Shown: piece after piece, positions 8,510 to 17,526 of the stretch
Layout of the letters: each line of letters starts with the position of its first letter
How positions within the stretch are numbered: position 1 is the first letter of the stretch
Assembly: GCF_019455385.1 (NCBI RefSeq)
Contig: NZ_JACOFR010000012.1
Span: 62,001 to 126,000, forward strand
Direction of reading: 5' to 3'
Length of the DNA: 64,000 nucleotides
From: Bradyrhizobium sp. BR 10289
GTDB taxonomy: Bacteria > Pseudomonadota > Alphaproteobacteria > Rhizobiales > Xanthobacteraceae
The notes under the pieces: model-generated
Database searches by the model: none
What the model was told of the DNA's origin: nothing
What the model saw: only the letters and a program-made list of their open reading frames with translations
Made by a program: the position numbers and the translations under genes

Positions 8510-9604
8510 TCACCTCTCCGGCATCGCCCCCACATATGACGAGCTCGGCCGGATCAGCCGCCCCGTGCGCTGCTGCTCGCGCGCATGCGCGGTCCAGCCT
8601 GCGCTACGCGCCACCGCGAAGATCGGCGTGAACGCCTGCCGCGGGATCGCCAGCGCATCGAGCAGGATGGCGGTGAAGAACTCGACATTGGTCTCCAGCG
8701 GCCGCTCCGGATTCTTCTTCCGCAGTGCGCTGCGGATATACGCCTCGACCTCGCCGGCAAACGGCAGATCGGTGCCGTTGGAGGCGAGCGCCTCGACCGC
8801 GGTCTTGAGCACGTCGGCGCGCGGATCGCGCACGCGATAGACGCGGTGGCCAAAACCCATCATCCGCTCGCCGCGCGCCAGCGCCGCATCGACCCACGGC
8901 TGGATGCGCTCGCGCGAGCCGATCGCATCGAGCATCTCCAGCACCGGCTCCGGCGCGCCGCCATGCAGCGGGCCGGTGAGCGCGCAATAACCCGCGGTCA
9001 CAGCGGCGAACAGATCGGCCTGCGTCGAGGCCACCACGCGCGCGGTGAAGGTCGAGGCGTTCATGCCGTGGTCGCTGGCGGTGACGAGATAGGCATCGAG
9101 CGCGGTCACCTCGCGCGCCGCCGGCGCACGCCCGTGCAGCATGCGCAGCGTGTCGGCAGCATGGCTGACGTCAGGATCGGGCGCGATCGGATCGAGCCCC
9201 TTGGCGCGCCGGACCAGCGCGCCCGCGATCACCGGGAACGCACCGACGATGGTCGCCTCGTGTTCGAGCCCGTGCTCGGCGCGAAGCCCGGCGACCGCCG
9301 CACGAAAGCCGTCGACGATGCCCATGCCGCGCGTCGCCGGCAAAAGCTCGTCCAGCCGCGCGTAGGCGCGCTCGCGCGCCACGCCCAGCTGCGAGCGCAC
9401 ATTGGCCTCGCTCAGCGTGGTCTTGCTGGCGCCGTTCCAGAGCCGGGCGGTCACGCCCTCGAAGCTCGAGTCGGCCGCGAGCCGGCCGACATGCTCGCCG
9501 GCGATGATCAATTCGCCGCGCTCGCCATCGACATGGCTCAGCACGGTCTCGGCCGCGGGAACGCCGTCCAGCCCGATCTGGCTTTTGGTGAGGTGGATGT
9601 TCAT
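8510..9604 (-). CDS. Citrate synthase/methylcitrate synthase family protein
   Basis: 364 residues with the citrate-synthase fold: His in GPLHGGA, His in MGFGHRVYRVRDPRA and NVEFFTAI at the third catalytic position (Glu where classical enzymes have Asp; I recall Glu in related short-type homologues). It probably condenses acetyl-CoA or another acyl-CoA with oxaloacetate. ATG 9604 has AAGGGAGA upstream. It is divergent from a second citrate-synthase-like gene that carries a DNA-binding domain, with only 81 bp between them, which suggests the neighbour controls it. It is unlikely to be the main TCA enzyme, which is usually about 430 residues. Confidence 0.88.
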   Translation of the reverse strand: MNIHLTKSQIGLDGVPAAETVLSHVDGERGELIIAGEHVGRLAADSSFEGVTARLWNGASKTTLSEANVRSQLGVARERAYARLDELLPATRGMGIVDGFRAAVAGLRAEHGLEHEATIVGAFPVIAGALVRRAKGLDPIAPDPDVSHAADTLRMLHGRAPAAREVTALDAYLVTASDHGMNASTFTARVVASTQADLFAAVTAGYCALTGPLHGGAPEPVLEMLDAIGSRERIQPWVDAALARGERMMGFGHRVYRVRDPRADVLKTAVEALASNGTDLPFAGEVEAYIRSALRKKNPERPLETNVEFFTAILLDALAIPRQAFTPIFAVARSAGWTAHAREQQRTGRLIRPSSSYVGAMPER

Positions 9605-9656
9605 GGCCCAATCTCCCTTTTGCACTGCACGGCGGGAAAATCGGACCTCTCGACAG

Positions 9657-9684
9657 ATTGATCAATCTTGATTACATAAATCAA
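9657..9684. promoter_or_regulatory. Candidate operator between two citrate-synthase-type genes
   Basis: Two adjacent dyads are visible: ATTGATCAAT at 9657-9666 and TTGATTacataAATCAA at 9668-9684 (6-bp arms, 5-bp spacer). The second ends one base before the ATG at 9686. The site lies 53-80 bp upstream of the other gene's start. The neighbouring HTH-citrate-synthase protein is the obvious candidate ligand, which is inference. Confidence 0.55.
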
Positions 9685-9685
9685 T

Positions 9686-10906
9686 ATGAAAAATTCCGAT
9701 GGGCTCTACCTGTCCGCCCGGGAGGCCGCCGCCGAGCTCGCGATTTCGCCGGCCACCCTCTACGCCTATGTCAGCCGTGGGCTGATCCGCTCCGAGCCGA
9801 CGCCGGACTCGCGCAAGAACCGCTACCGCGCCGAGGACGTCCGTGCCCTCAAGGAGCGCCGCGTGCCATCGCCCGAGCCGCGCGGCCTGCGCAGCTTCGA
9901 TGCCGATCTGCCCGTGATGGACACGGAGATCTCGACCATCACCGAGGACGGCGCGATCTACCGCGGCGTCAATTGCGTCGATCTCGCCGAGAACGACACG
10001 CTGGAGCACACGGCGACGCTGCTGTGGGATGTCTCCGAGGTCGATCCCTTTGACCCGGACAATCAGCCGGAAATCTCCGACGAGATGCGCGCCATTGCGG
10101 AGGCCGCGCGCCGGGCCGCACCGATCGACCGGGCCATCGCCGTACTCGCGCTTGCTTCCAGCGCGGACGCGCGCGCCTTCACCCGCGCGCCCGATGGCCG
10201 CGCCATGGTCGGCGGACGCATCGTCCGGCTGCTGGTTGCGACCATGCTCAACGCCGAGCCGTCGCCCGAGCCGCTGCATCAGCAGATCGCAAGAGCCTGG
10301 GCGCCCGACAACAAGCATGCCCCCGATCTCATTCGCCGCGCGCTCGTGCTGCTCGCCGACCACGAATTGAATGCCTCGACCTTCACCGCGCGCTGCGCCG
10401 CCTCGACCGGCCTCAACCTCTACGATTCCGTCATCGCCGGCCTCGCCGCGCTGAAGGGCCCAAAACACGGCGGCGCCGGCGTGCTGGCTTCGCAGCTCGT
10501 GAAAACGCTGATCGACCGCGACGTCGCGCCGATGGTGCGCGAGCGCGTCGCGCTCGGCGAACGCTTCGCCGGCTTCGGCCACGGCGTCTACAAGCGCGGC
10601 GATCCCCGTGCGCAATCGCTGCTGAATGCGCTCACTCGCGCCGGTGCGCCGCGCAAATTCACGCGCGAAGTGCCGGAAAGGATTATCGAGGCGACTGGCG
10701 AGCTGGTGAACATCGACTACGCGCTCGCCGTGCTCGTGCACGCGCTGCGCTTGCCGGCCGGCAGCGAGCTGGCGTTGTTCGCGATGGCGCGCAGCGTCGG
10801 CTGGATCGCGCATGCCAGCGAGCAATTGCAGTTCGGCAAGCTGATCAGGCCGCGGGCGAGGTATGTGGGGCCTGCGCCGGGGCGGAGGGCGGCGACGGCC
10901 ACCTAG
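9686..10906 (+). CDS. HTH-citrate synthase fusion protein, putative regulator
   Basis: 406 residues. Residues 8-60 form a MerR/excisionase-type helix-turn-helix ([20 protein letters not shown], then [14 protein letters not shown]). The rest is a citrate-synthase domain that keeps the catalytic positions: [17 protein letters not shown] and NIDYALA. The start fits the HTH domain but has no ribosome-binding site and abuts a dyad, so the message may be leaderless. I infer that it binds acyl-CoA or oxaloacetate-like ligands and controls the divergent citrate-synthase gene and itself. It could instead be an active enzyme with an accessory DNA-binding domain. Confidence 0.85.
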   Translation: MKNSDGLYLSAREAAAELAISPATLYAYVSRGLIRSEPTPDSRKNRYRAEDVRALKERRVPSPEPRGLRSFDADLPVMDTEISTITEDGAIYRGVNCVDLAENDTLEHTATLLWDVSEVDPFDPDNQPEISDEMRAIAEAARRAAPIDRAIAVLALASSADARAFTRAPDGRAMVGGRIVRLLVATMLNAEPSPEPLHQQIARAWAPDNKHAPDLIRRALVLLADHELNASTFTARCAASTGLNLYDSVIAGLAALKGPKHGGAGVLASQLVKTLIDRDVAPMVRERVALGERFAGFGHGVYKRGDPRAQSLLNALTRAGAPRKFTREVPERIIEATGELVNIDYALAVLVHALRLPAGSELALFAMARSVGWIAHASEQLQFGKLIRPRARYVGPAPGRRAATAT

Positions 10907-11802
10907 TCTCCGGCAATGGCTCCGCGCCGGGCGAAGTCGACGAACGCCTTGAACGCGGCGGTCGGGTTGCGCCGGCTCGGATAGTAGAGGCTCAACGGCG
11001 ACCGAATGGGCGTCCAATCCTCGAGCACGCGCACAAGGCGGCCTGCCTCGATGTCGTCTCGCACGTCGGATTCCATTGCCAGGGTGAGACCGACGGAAGC
11101 GAGGGCCGCGGTGCGCGCGAGGCTCACTTCGTCGAGGGTGATGGGACCCTCAACGTCGATATGGACCGATTGTCCGTCCTTCTCGAACGGCCAGCGGTAG
11201 ATTGCACCATCGGGAAGCCGGACGCGGAGACAGGCATGCTCGGCGAGATCCTGAGGGATGAGGGGCGTCCCGTGCGCTTTCAAATAGCTCGGTGTTCCCA
11301 CCACAACATTGCGCCGCGCGCCCCTCAATGGGAGTGCGATCATGTCGACCGGCACGAGATCTGAGCTACGGACGCCGAGGTCGAAGCCGCCCGCGACAAT
11401 GTCCACCAGGCGCCCCTCTGTGACGATGTCGATGTGAACCTGAGGGTGCGCTCGGAGAAACGGCAGGACAAGCCACGAGAAGATTTCCCGCGCCGCTGTC
11501 GGAAACGCATTGATGCGCAGGGTGCCCGAAGGCGTGGCTTGTTGAGAGCGCGCAACCTCCATCGCCTCATGAATGTCCTGCACGGCAGGAGCGACTTGTG
11601 CGACGAACCGCTGACCTGCCTCTGTCAAGGAGACGCTTCGCGTCGTCCGGTTGAAAAGCCGGACGCCGAGCGTGCGCTCCAGCTTTCCGACCGCGTTGCT
11701 GAGCGCGGTGGTTGAAACCCCGAGCTCAAGCGCAGCCGTGCGAAACTTGCCCCGGCGGGCGACCATGAGAACGGCATCCAATTCGTCCAAGCTGCTTGGC
11801 AA
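10903..11802 (-). CDS. LysR family transcriptional regulator (module A)
   Basis: 299 residues: an N-terminal winged HTH ([20 protein letters not shown], then [26 protein letters not shown]) and a LysR substrate-binding domain. It is divergent from an NTF2-like gene and an SDR gene, its likely targets. The start is uncertain: I used TTG 11800-11802, which fits normal LysR length. The frame stays open upstream to about 12105, but that part overlaps the divergent gene and looks non-coding. Near-direct repeats lie just upstream. Confidence 0.85.
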   Translation of the reverse strand: MPSSLDELDAVLMVARRGKFRTAALELGVSTTALSNAVGKLERTLGVRLFNRTTRSVSLTEAGQRFVAQVAPAVQDIHEAMEVARSQQATPSGTLRINAFPTAAREIFSWLVLPFLRAHPQVHIDIVTEGRLVDIVAGGFDLGVRSSDLVPVDMIALPLRGARRNVVVGTPSYLKAHGTPLIPQDLAEHACLRVRLPDGAIYRWPFEKDGQSVHIDVEGPITLDEVSLARTAALASVGLTLAMESDVRDDIEAGRLVRVLEDWTPIRSPLSLYYPSRRNPTAAFKAFVDFARRGAIAGD

Positions 11803-11803
11803 G

Positions 11804-11851
11804 ATTGTCCCGATTTTCGTGATGACGCATCCCGAATTGTCCTGATTATCG
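11804..11851. promoter_or_regulatory. Candidate LysR-box direct repeats
   Basis: ATTGTCCCGATTTTCG (11804-11819) and ATTGTCCTGATTATCG (11836-11851) match at 14 of 16 positions and repeat every 32 bp, about three helical turns. They lie between the LysR gene and the divergent NTF2-like gene, where an autoregulatory operator is expected. Confidence 0.4.
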
Positions 11852-11930
11852 CGCCAGATGTCCAACGCTATTTGGCTGGCAGGCGTTTGCAGCCACTCCC
11901 GGCTGCGACCGCAGCAAGCAGGACAAGACA

Positions 11931-12260
11931 ATGTCGCTCCAACTACCTCCCCCGATCGCAGCGTATGTAGCTGCGAACGCCTGCCTCGACACCGATGGCA
12001 TGCTGACACCCTTTGCCGCCGACGCCGTCCTTCTCGACAACGGCACCGTCTTTCAGGGACGCGCTGAGATCGGGCGTTTGCTTGAGGAAGCGGTAGTCGC
12101 GGCAAAGGCGATCTTCACGCCGGACACCGTCCGGCACGAAGACGGCCAGGTCGTCGTCGAAGGCCCCGGCCATGGTGACTTCAAGGGGAGCCCGATCCGC
12201 TTCACCTACCGCTTCACGCTGGAAGACGACGCCATCAAGGCGCTGGAGATCACGGCATGA
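11931..12260 (+). CDS. NTF2/SnoaL-like protein (module A)
   Basis: 109 residues of the cone-shaped NTF2-like fold used by SnoaL-type isomerases and many unknown proteins. The N-terminal helix ([20 protein letters not shown]), the [12 protein letters not shown] segment and the final beta strands ([12 protein letters not shown]) fit the family. Its stop overlaps the start of the SDR gene (ATGA), so the two are coupled and probably act on the same small molecule. Substrate unknown. Confidence 0.75.
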   Translation: MSLQLPPPIAAYVAANACLDTDGMLTPFAADAVLLDNGTVFQGRAEIGRLLEEAVVAAKAIFTPDTVRHEDGQVVVEGPGHGDFKGSPIRFTYRFTLEDDAIKALEITA

Positions 12261-13045
12261 CCATCAAGGCTGATCCGACCGAGTTCGCGGGCAAGCGCGT
12301 GCTCATCAGCGGTGGCACCAAAGGTCTGGGCCGCGCCACCGTCGACCGCTTCCTCGCCGGCGGCGCCCGGGTGATCACCGCCGCCCGCGGAGCGATGGAG
12401 ACTGTCGACGGTGTCGAGTTCGTCCAGGCGGACCTGACAACTCCCGAGGGTGGGAAAGCACTGGCCAAGGCGGCGCTCGAGCGGATGGGCGGTGTAGACA
12501 TCCTGGCCCACGTCATCGGCGGGTCGTCCACGCCAGGCGGCGGTTTTGTCGCCCTGACGGACGAGCACTGGCTCTCCGAGCTGAACCTGAACCTGCTAGC
12601 CACCGTCCGGCTTGATCGTCTCCTGGTTCCGCAGATGATCGAGCGGGGCGCGGGCGCGGTGGTGCACGTCACCTCCATCCAGTCGGTCCTGCCTCTGCCC
12701 GAGGCGACCACGGCCTACGCCGCCGCCAAGGCCGCGCTTAGAACCTACAGCAAGTCGATCTCCAAGGAGCTGGGGCCGAAGGGCGTACGGGTCAACGTCG
12801 TCTCGCCCGGCTGGATCATGACCGAGTCCTCCGTCGACCTTTTGAAACGTCTGCAGGCCGCCAATGGCGGCACGATCGAGCAGGCGCGGCAACTCGTCCT
12901 CGACAGTCTGGGCGGGATTTCCATCGGGCGTGCGGCCGAACCTTATGAAGTCGCCGACGTCATCGCCTACCTGGCCTCGGATCGCGCCGCCTCGATCCAC
13001 GGCTCCGAGTTTGTCATCGACGGCGGCACTATTCCGACCGTCTGA
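12257..13045 (+). CDS. SDR family oxidoreductase (module A)
   Basis: 262 residues. Classical SDR with the nucleotide motif SGGTKGLGRA, catalytic Ser in VTSIQSVL and intact YxxxK (TAYAAAKAAL), then the PGWIMT motif. It should reduce or oxidise a carbonyl/alcohol with NAD(P). Translationally coupled to the NTF2-like gene and presumably controlled by the divergent LysR protein. The substrate cannot be read from sequence. Confidence 0.9.
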   Translation: MTIKADPTEFAGKRVLISGGTKGLGRATVDRFLAGGARVITAARGAMETVDGVEFVQADLTTPEGGKALAKAALERMGGVDILAHVIGGSSTPGGGFVALTDEHWLSELNLNLLATVRLDRLLVPQMIERGAGAVVHVTSIQSVLPLPEATTAYAAAKAALRTYSKSISKELGPKGVRVNVVSPGWIMTESSVDLLKRLQAANGGTIEQARQLVLDSLGGISIGRAAEPYEVADVIAYLASDRAASIHGSEFVIDGGTIPTV

Positions 13046-13246
13046 TCAAAGGGACTCGTCCACGCTTGGCCGAGCTGGCCTGGCGTGGACAAACGCATGC
13101 CATGGTCTGATTGTCTCAACCTCTACTCTTCAGCGTCAGCGCGACTGTCGACTCGTGGCCCTTGGCTGTCCTTCTGCTGCGCCCCGGCCAACCTTCGCAA
13201 GTGGGCCGACACGCGAGCTCATGCCGTCGCTAGGGCTTCGGCCGTC

Positions 13247-14200
13247 TCAGGGCTTCGATCTGGGAGTCTTGGCAAATATGTCGTCCCACGGCGGATCCGG
13301 GGGAAAAACCTCACCCAGGAACGCGACGAAGGCCTTCACGTTCGGATTGCCTCGACGGCTTTCCGGCCATAACGCGGTGATGTTGGTTCTGGGGACGACG
13401 AAATCCTGCAGGACGGGCACGAGCTCTTTGCGTCTGACATAAGGAGCTGCGACGAAAGTCGGGCTAATACCGATGCCCGCGCCCGACGCAATGATACTGG
13501 CCACAGCCTCACTGACATCGGTGGTGATGGCCGCGTCGGGCATGATCTCGACCAGGCGATCGCCGATCAGGAACGGCCAGCGGAATGCCTGGCCCGAACT
13601 CTGGAAGCGAAAGTTCACACAGTCATGGTTGACCAGTTCGTCGGGATGGACCGGCGTGCCGCGCCGGGCCAGATAGTCGGGGGAGGCGAAAGCGCAGATG
13701 CGGTGCGGCGCGAGCTGACGCGAGATCAGCCGGGAGTCGGCGAGATCGCCGACGCGGATCGCGACATCGATGCCCTCTTCGATCAGATCGACGTAGCGGT
13801 CGCCGATCCGCAACTCGATCATGAGCTTTGGATAGCGCTGTCGAAAGCGGGACAGGGCCGGCGAGAGAATATTCACCCCGATGGGTAGCGGTGCGGCGAT
13901 CCTCAGCGTGCCCGCAGGTTCGGAACGCGCCGCCGCCGCCGCTTGCTCGATTGCGTCCGCCTCGCGCAAAAGCCGCAGCGTCCGCTCGTGCAGGTCCCGC
14001 CCCTCCGGCGTCAGAGTGAGCGAGCGCGTCGTCCGGCTGAACAGGCGCAGCCCGAGATGCTGCTCCAGCCGTTGCACGCTCTTGCTGATCGCAGATGGCG
14101 AGACCCCAAGTGCACGCGCGGCGGCTGAGTAGCTGCCAAGGGAGCCGGACCGGGCAAACGCGATGAGACCGGTCAATCGATCAAGGGCGATTTGTGCCAT
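13247..14200 (-). CDS. LysR family transcriptional regulator (module B)
   Basis: 317 residues, CrgA-like LysR architecture: N-terminal HTH ([36 protein letters not shown]) and an effector domain with AAPLPIGV near its start. It is divergent from the SDR and NTF2-like genes of module B, its likely targets. The 111-bp gap between them shows no obvious dyad. The 200 bp on the other side (13046-13246) hold nothing I can identify. Confidence 0.9.
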   Translation of the reverse strand: MAQIALDRLTGLIAFARSGSLGSYSAAARALGVSPSAISKSVQRLEQHLGLRLFSRTTRSLTLTPEGRDLHERTLRLLREADAIEQAAAAARSEPAGTLRIAAPLPIGVNILSPALSRFRQRYPKLMIELRIGDRYVDLIEEGIDVAIRVGDLADSRLISRQLAPHRICAFASPDYLARRGTPVHPDELVNHDCVNFRFQSSGQAFRWPFLIGDRLVEIMPDAAITTDVSEAVASIIASGAGIGISPTFVAAPYVRRKELVPVLQDFVVPRTNITALWPESRRGNPNVKAFVAFLGEVFPPDPPWDDIFAKTPRSKP

Positions 14201-14311
14201 GATGGCATAACAAAAGCGAAGATTGGCTCAATTTTCAAGTAAAACTCATCAGCCTAGGTTTCCATTCATCGGCGGCGCGTTGCGCGACCGCTCTTGAAAG
14301 GACCGACTCCC

Positions 14312-15046
14312 GTGACCGACCCAGCCCCTCAGACCCTTAGAGATCGCAACGTCGTCATTTTCGGCGGCACATCCGGCATCGGCCTGGCTGCCGCGCAGCA
14401 GGCCAAAGCGGCGGGCGCCGAAGTTATCGTTATTGGTTTCGACCCCGTCGGAGCCGAGCGAGTTGCCGCGGAGAACGGATTCGCCGGCTGGCGGGCTGCG
14501 GACGTGACCAAGCCCGAGACCATTGCCGTAGCCCTCGCCGACATCGCGCAAGTCGACCATCTCGTTCTGCTTGCGGGCAGCTTCGTCGCAGGCAAAGTGT
14601 TGGAGGCAGATGTCGCCTATCTGCGCCGCGCCTTCGATGAGCGAATCTGGGCGGCCGTGCATGTGTTGCGTAGCCTTGGGGACCGGCTCGCTGCCAACGG
14701 ATCCGTCACGTTCATTTCCGGAGCCTTGGCCGATCGACCCAACGCATATGGGACGTCCGTGCTCGCGGCCGCCTCCGCTGCAATGGAGGCCTTTGCCCGC
14801 GGCCTTGCCCTGGAGCTGGCACCACGCCGCGTGAATACCTTGTCGCCGGGGACGATCGACACCCCGCTCCTCGCACGTACGCTTGGCGAGGGCCGTGATG
14901 ACTACGTGGTGGCGCTCAAGGAAAAGCTTCCGCTGCACCGTGTCGGCACTGCGCAGGAAGCCGGGAATGCCGTGGTTTTCCTGATGAGCAACCAATTCAT
15001 GAATGGCGAGACGCTGCACGTCGATGGCGGCGCGCGTCTGGTCTGA
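14312..15046 (+). CDS. SDR-fold protein lacking the catalytic Tyr-Lys pair (module B)
   Basis: 244 residues. The Rossmann motif FGGTSGIGLAAA and the SPGTIDTPL segment place it in the SDR family, and the Ser strand (VTFISGAL) is present. Where YxxxK is expected the sequence reads SVLAAASAAMEA, so Tyr aligns with Leu and Lys with Ser. Similar non-canonical SDRs exist, so it may use another mechanism or only bind nucleotide. GTG 14312 is preferred, with AAAGGA nine bases upstream; TTG 14294 is in frame. Confidence 0.85.
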   Translation: MTDPAPQTLRDRNVVIFGGTSGIGLAAAQQAKAAGAEVIVIGFDPVGAERVAAENGFAGWRAADVTKPETIAVALADIAQVDHLVLLAGSFVAGKVLEADVAYLRRAFDERIWAAVHVLRSLGDRLAANGSVTFISGALADRPNAYGTSVLAAASAAMEAFARGLALELAPRRVNTLSPGTIDTPLLARTLGEGRDDYVVALKEKLPLHRVGTAQEAGNAVVFLMSNQFMNGETLHVDGGARLV

Positions 15047-15117
15047 CTGCCCCTGTGCCCGCGGCTTTGTTTCCGCAACGCTGTCCCCAACAAGATGAAA
15101 GTACGAAAGGCTGCGAG

Positions 15118-15498
15118 ATGACGACCGACAATATCGATTTCGACCATCTGCTGCGCTCTAATCTGGAGCGCGTCTTCAACGAGCGGGACGACGACAAACG
15201 TCGAATCGCGATCGCCGAGCTGTTCGTTGAGGGGCCCGTCATGTACGAGCCAACCAACGTCGTCAGGGGACGTGCAGAGATATCGCTCGTCGCCGGGAAT
15301 CTTTTGACGCAGTTTGGGCCCACGTTCCGCTTCGTGCCTGATGGCGTCGCCGTCGGTCATCATGGCCTGGCGCATCTGGCTTGGCAGGCGGGGCCCGAGG
15401 ACGGGCCGGTCGCGGTGACGGGGGTGGACGTGGCCGAAATTGAAGGCGGCAAGATCGCGCGGCTATGGGTGTTACTCAATGCGCCGAAGAGCAAATAG
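15118..15498 (+). CDS. NTF2/SnoaL-like protein (module B)
   Basis: 126 residues. The pattern LRSNLERVFNERDDDKRRIA, then ELFVEGPVMYEP and VVRGRAEI, is typical of SnoaL-like NTF2 folds; the C-terminal strands end in IARLWVLL. It follows the module B SDR by about 70 bp on the same strand. ATG 15118 follows GAAAGGCTGCGAG. Function unknown; it pairs with an SDR as in module A, in the opposite order. Confidence 0.78.
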   Translation: MTTDNIDFDHLLRSNLERVFNERDDDKRRIAIAELFVEGPVMYEPTNVVRGRAEISLVAGNLLTQFGPTFRFVPDGVAVGHHGLAHLAWQAGPEDGPVAVTGVDVAEIEGGKIARLWVLLNAPKSK

Positions 15499-15509
15499 CG
15501 TCGCCGCCT

Positions 15510-16169
15510 CTAAGCTCGCGGCTTCGCTTCCGCGACACCGCCGCCATTCCGCCGCCGATAGATCCACGCCGCCGCGCCGACCACGATTGCCACCGCGGTC
15601 ACCGTCAAGATCCACATATGCTTGAACAGGTGCCCGTGATGCGGCAGTCCGGCATATTCATGCAGGGCCGACACCGCCAGCACGCCGGGCAGCACATGGG
15701 CGGGGGCCCAGACCAGGATCGCCGGGATGTTCACCGCGTAGAATTTCGCGGGCGCCATCCCCAGCGCGCCGGCCGTCACCGGCACGAAGGCGCGGATCGG
15801 TGGCACGAAGCGGGCGAAGAACACCGCCCAGGTGCCGAAGCGGTGGAAGAACGCCTCGCTCTGCTCGACCACGCGCGGGTAATTGGTCAGCGGCCAAGTG
15901 TTGAGGATTTTGCGCTGCTGCCGGTGTCCGATCCAGTAGGCCGAGCCGTCGCCCAGCACGGCGCCGGTCGCGGCGGCCAGCAGCACCCATTGCAGCATCA
16001 ATTCGCCGCCCGGAACCAGTGCGCTCAGGGCCAGGATGATGGTCGAGCCGGGGATCACCGAGCCCACGACAGGCACGGCCTCCAGCAGTGCCGCCAGGAA
16101 CAGGGTCAGATAGGCCAGCCACGCATGGACTGAGACGAAGGAGATGAGGGGATCAAGGAAGGTTGTCAC
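15510..16169 (-). CDS. DedA family membrane protein
   Basis: 219 residues with several hydrophobic segments and the DedA/SNARE-associated signatures: E-x-VPVVGSVIPGS near the N-terminus, GDGSAYWIGH and FARFVPPIRAFVPVTAG. DedA proteins are inner-membrane proteins; several act as undecaprenyl-phosphate or phospholipid flippases. It converges with the module B NTF2-like gene, 11 bp away. Confidence 0.9.
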   Translation of the reverse strand: MTTFLDPLISFVSVHAWLAYLTLFLAALLEAVPVVGSVIPGSTIILALSALVPGGELMLQWVLLAAATGAVLGDGSAYWIGHRQQRKILNTWPLTNYPRVVEQSEAFFHRFGTWAVFFARFVPPIRAFVPVTAGALGMAPAKFYAVNIPAILVWAPAHVLPGVLAVSALHEYAGLPHHGHLFKHMWILTVTAVAIVVGAAAWIYRRRNGGGVAEAKPRA

Positions 16170-16474
16170 GACGTCTTTCGTGTCGGCGGCGGGCTGAGGG
16201 GTTCAGAAGGGGGCAGACCCTACATAAGTAAGGTTGGCCACGGAAAGTGCCATTCGCGTGGGCAGGGGGTTACCCCGCCCGAAATTCGGGCGTGATTCGC
16301 AAGGCAGCCCTCCAAAAACTGCGTTCCTGACCTATCTAAATGAAAAGACAACGGAACTTTGATTGAGGCGCGGGCTTCTGCCGGCACGTTGTCTCTGATA
16401 GGTTCGCAAGCGCACCCAGCCGCAGCCAACGTGCAATAACTGGTCTCGGGATCGCCCGGGGCCTCGGAGGATTG
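16170..16474. other. Gap upstream of cobS with a short palindrome
   Basis: No gene is seen in these 305 bp. A 15-base palindrome GCCCGAAATTCGGGC lies at 16276-16290, directly after a small GGGG/CCCC stem. I looked for a cobalamin riboswitch in front of cobS and did not find the conserved B12-box sequence. Confidence 0.4.
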
Positions 16475-17473
16475 ATGACGACCGCCGCCATGTCAAAAGT
16501 TGAGGAAGTTTCCGGTCTGCCCGACATGAAGGTGTCGGTCCGCCAGGTGTTCGGGATCGACAGCGATCTCGAAGTGCCGGCCTATTCCGCAGTCGATCCT
16601 CATGTGCCCGAAGTCGATTCCGACTATCGTTTCGACCGCGCCACCACGCTCGCCATTCTCGCCGGCTTCGCCCGCAACCGCCGCGTGATGGTCACCGGCT
16701 ATCACGGCACCGGCAAATCCACCCATATCGAGCAGGTCGCCGCCCGCCTGAACTGGCCCTGCGTGCGCGTCAACCTCGACAGCCACATCAGCCGTATCGA
16801 TCTCGTCGGCAAGGACTCCATCGTGGTCCGCGACGGCAAGCAGGTCACCGAATTCCGTGACGGCATCCTGCCCTGGGCGCTGCAGAACAACGTCGCACTG
16901 GTGTTCGACGAATACGACGCCGGCCGCCCGGACGTGATGTTCGTGATCCAGCGCGTGCTCGAAGTCTCGGGCCGCCTGACGCTGCTCGACCAGAACAAGG
17001 TGATCAAGCCGCACCCGGCGTTCCGCCTGTTTGCGACCGCGAATACGGTCGGCCTCGGCGACACCTCCGGCCTCTATCACGGCACGCAGCAGATCAACCA
17101 GGGCCAGATGGACCGCTGGTCGATCGTCACCACGCTGAACTATCTCAGCCACGACGAGGAAGTGGAGATCGTGCTGGCCAAGGCCAAGCACTATCGCACC
17201 CAGGAGGGCCGCGACATCGTCAACAAGATGGTGCGCCTTGCGGACCTGACCCGTAACGCCTTCGCCAACGGCGATCTGTCGACGGTGATGAGCCCGCGCA
17301 CGGTGATCACCTGGGCGGAAAACGCCGACATCTTCGGCGATATCGGCTTTGCGTTCCGCGTCACCTTCCTCAACAAGTGCGACGAGCTCGAGCGTCCCCT
17401 GGTCGCCGAGTTCTATCAGCGCTGCTTCAACGCGGAGCTGCCGGAATCGGCGGTCAACGTGGCGCTCAGCTGA
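16475..17473 (+). CDS. cobS: Aerobic cobaltochelatase subunit CobS
   Basis: 332-residue AAA+ ATPase subunit of the CobNST complex, which inserts cobalt into hydrogenobyrinate a,c-diamide in aerobic B12 synthesis. Walker A is GYHGTGKST (residues 75-83). Walker B lies in [13 protein letters not shown], followed by a sensor-1-like ATANT. GGAGG at 16466-16470 precedes ATG 16475; TTG 16472 is also in frame. cobT follows 53 bp later on the same strand; cobN is not in the window. Confidence 0.96.
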   Translation: MTTAAMSKVEEVSGLPDMKVSVRQVFGIDSDLEVPAYSAVDPHVPEVDSDYRFDRATTLAILAGFARNRRVMVTGYHGTGKSTHIEQVAARLNWPCVRVNLDSHISRIDLVGKDSIVVRDGKQVTEFRDGILPWALQNNVALVFDEYDAGRPDVMFVIQRVLEVSGRLTLLDQNKVIKPHPAFRLFATANTVGLGDTSGLYHGTQQINQGQMDRWSIVTTLNYLSHDEEVEIVLAKAKHYRTQEGRDIVNKMVRLADLTRNAFANGDLSTVMSPRTVITWAENADIFGDIGFAFRVTFLNKCDELERPLVAEFYQRCFNAELPESAVNVALS

Positions 17474-17487
17474 TCTCTTCGCGGCAT

Positions 17488-17513
17488 GTCGTCCCGGCCT
17501 TCGCCGGGACGAC
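17488..17513. repeat. Perfect hairpin between cobS and cobT
   Basis: GTCGTCCCGGC-CTTC-GCCGGGACGAC is a perfect 11-bp stem with a 4-base loop and no T-tract. It fills half of the 53-bp spacer, so it may stabilise the upstream message or attenuate cobT rather than end transcription. Confidence 0.6.
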
Positions 17514-17526
17514 GGATTAAGGCGAT

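Noticed and set aside
16170-16474. Possible cobalamin riboswitch upstream of cobS
   Set aside because: The conserved B12-box and core elements are not seen; only short palindromes are present.
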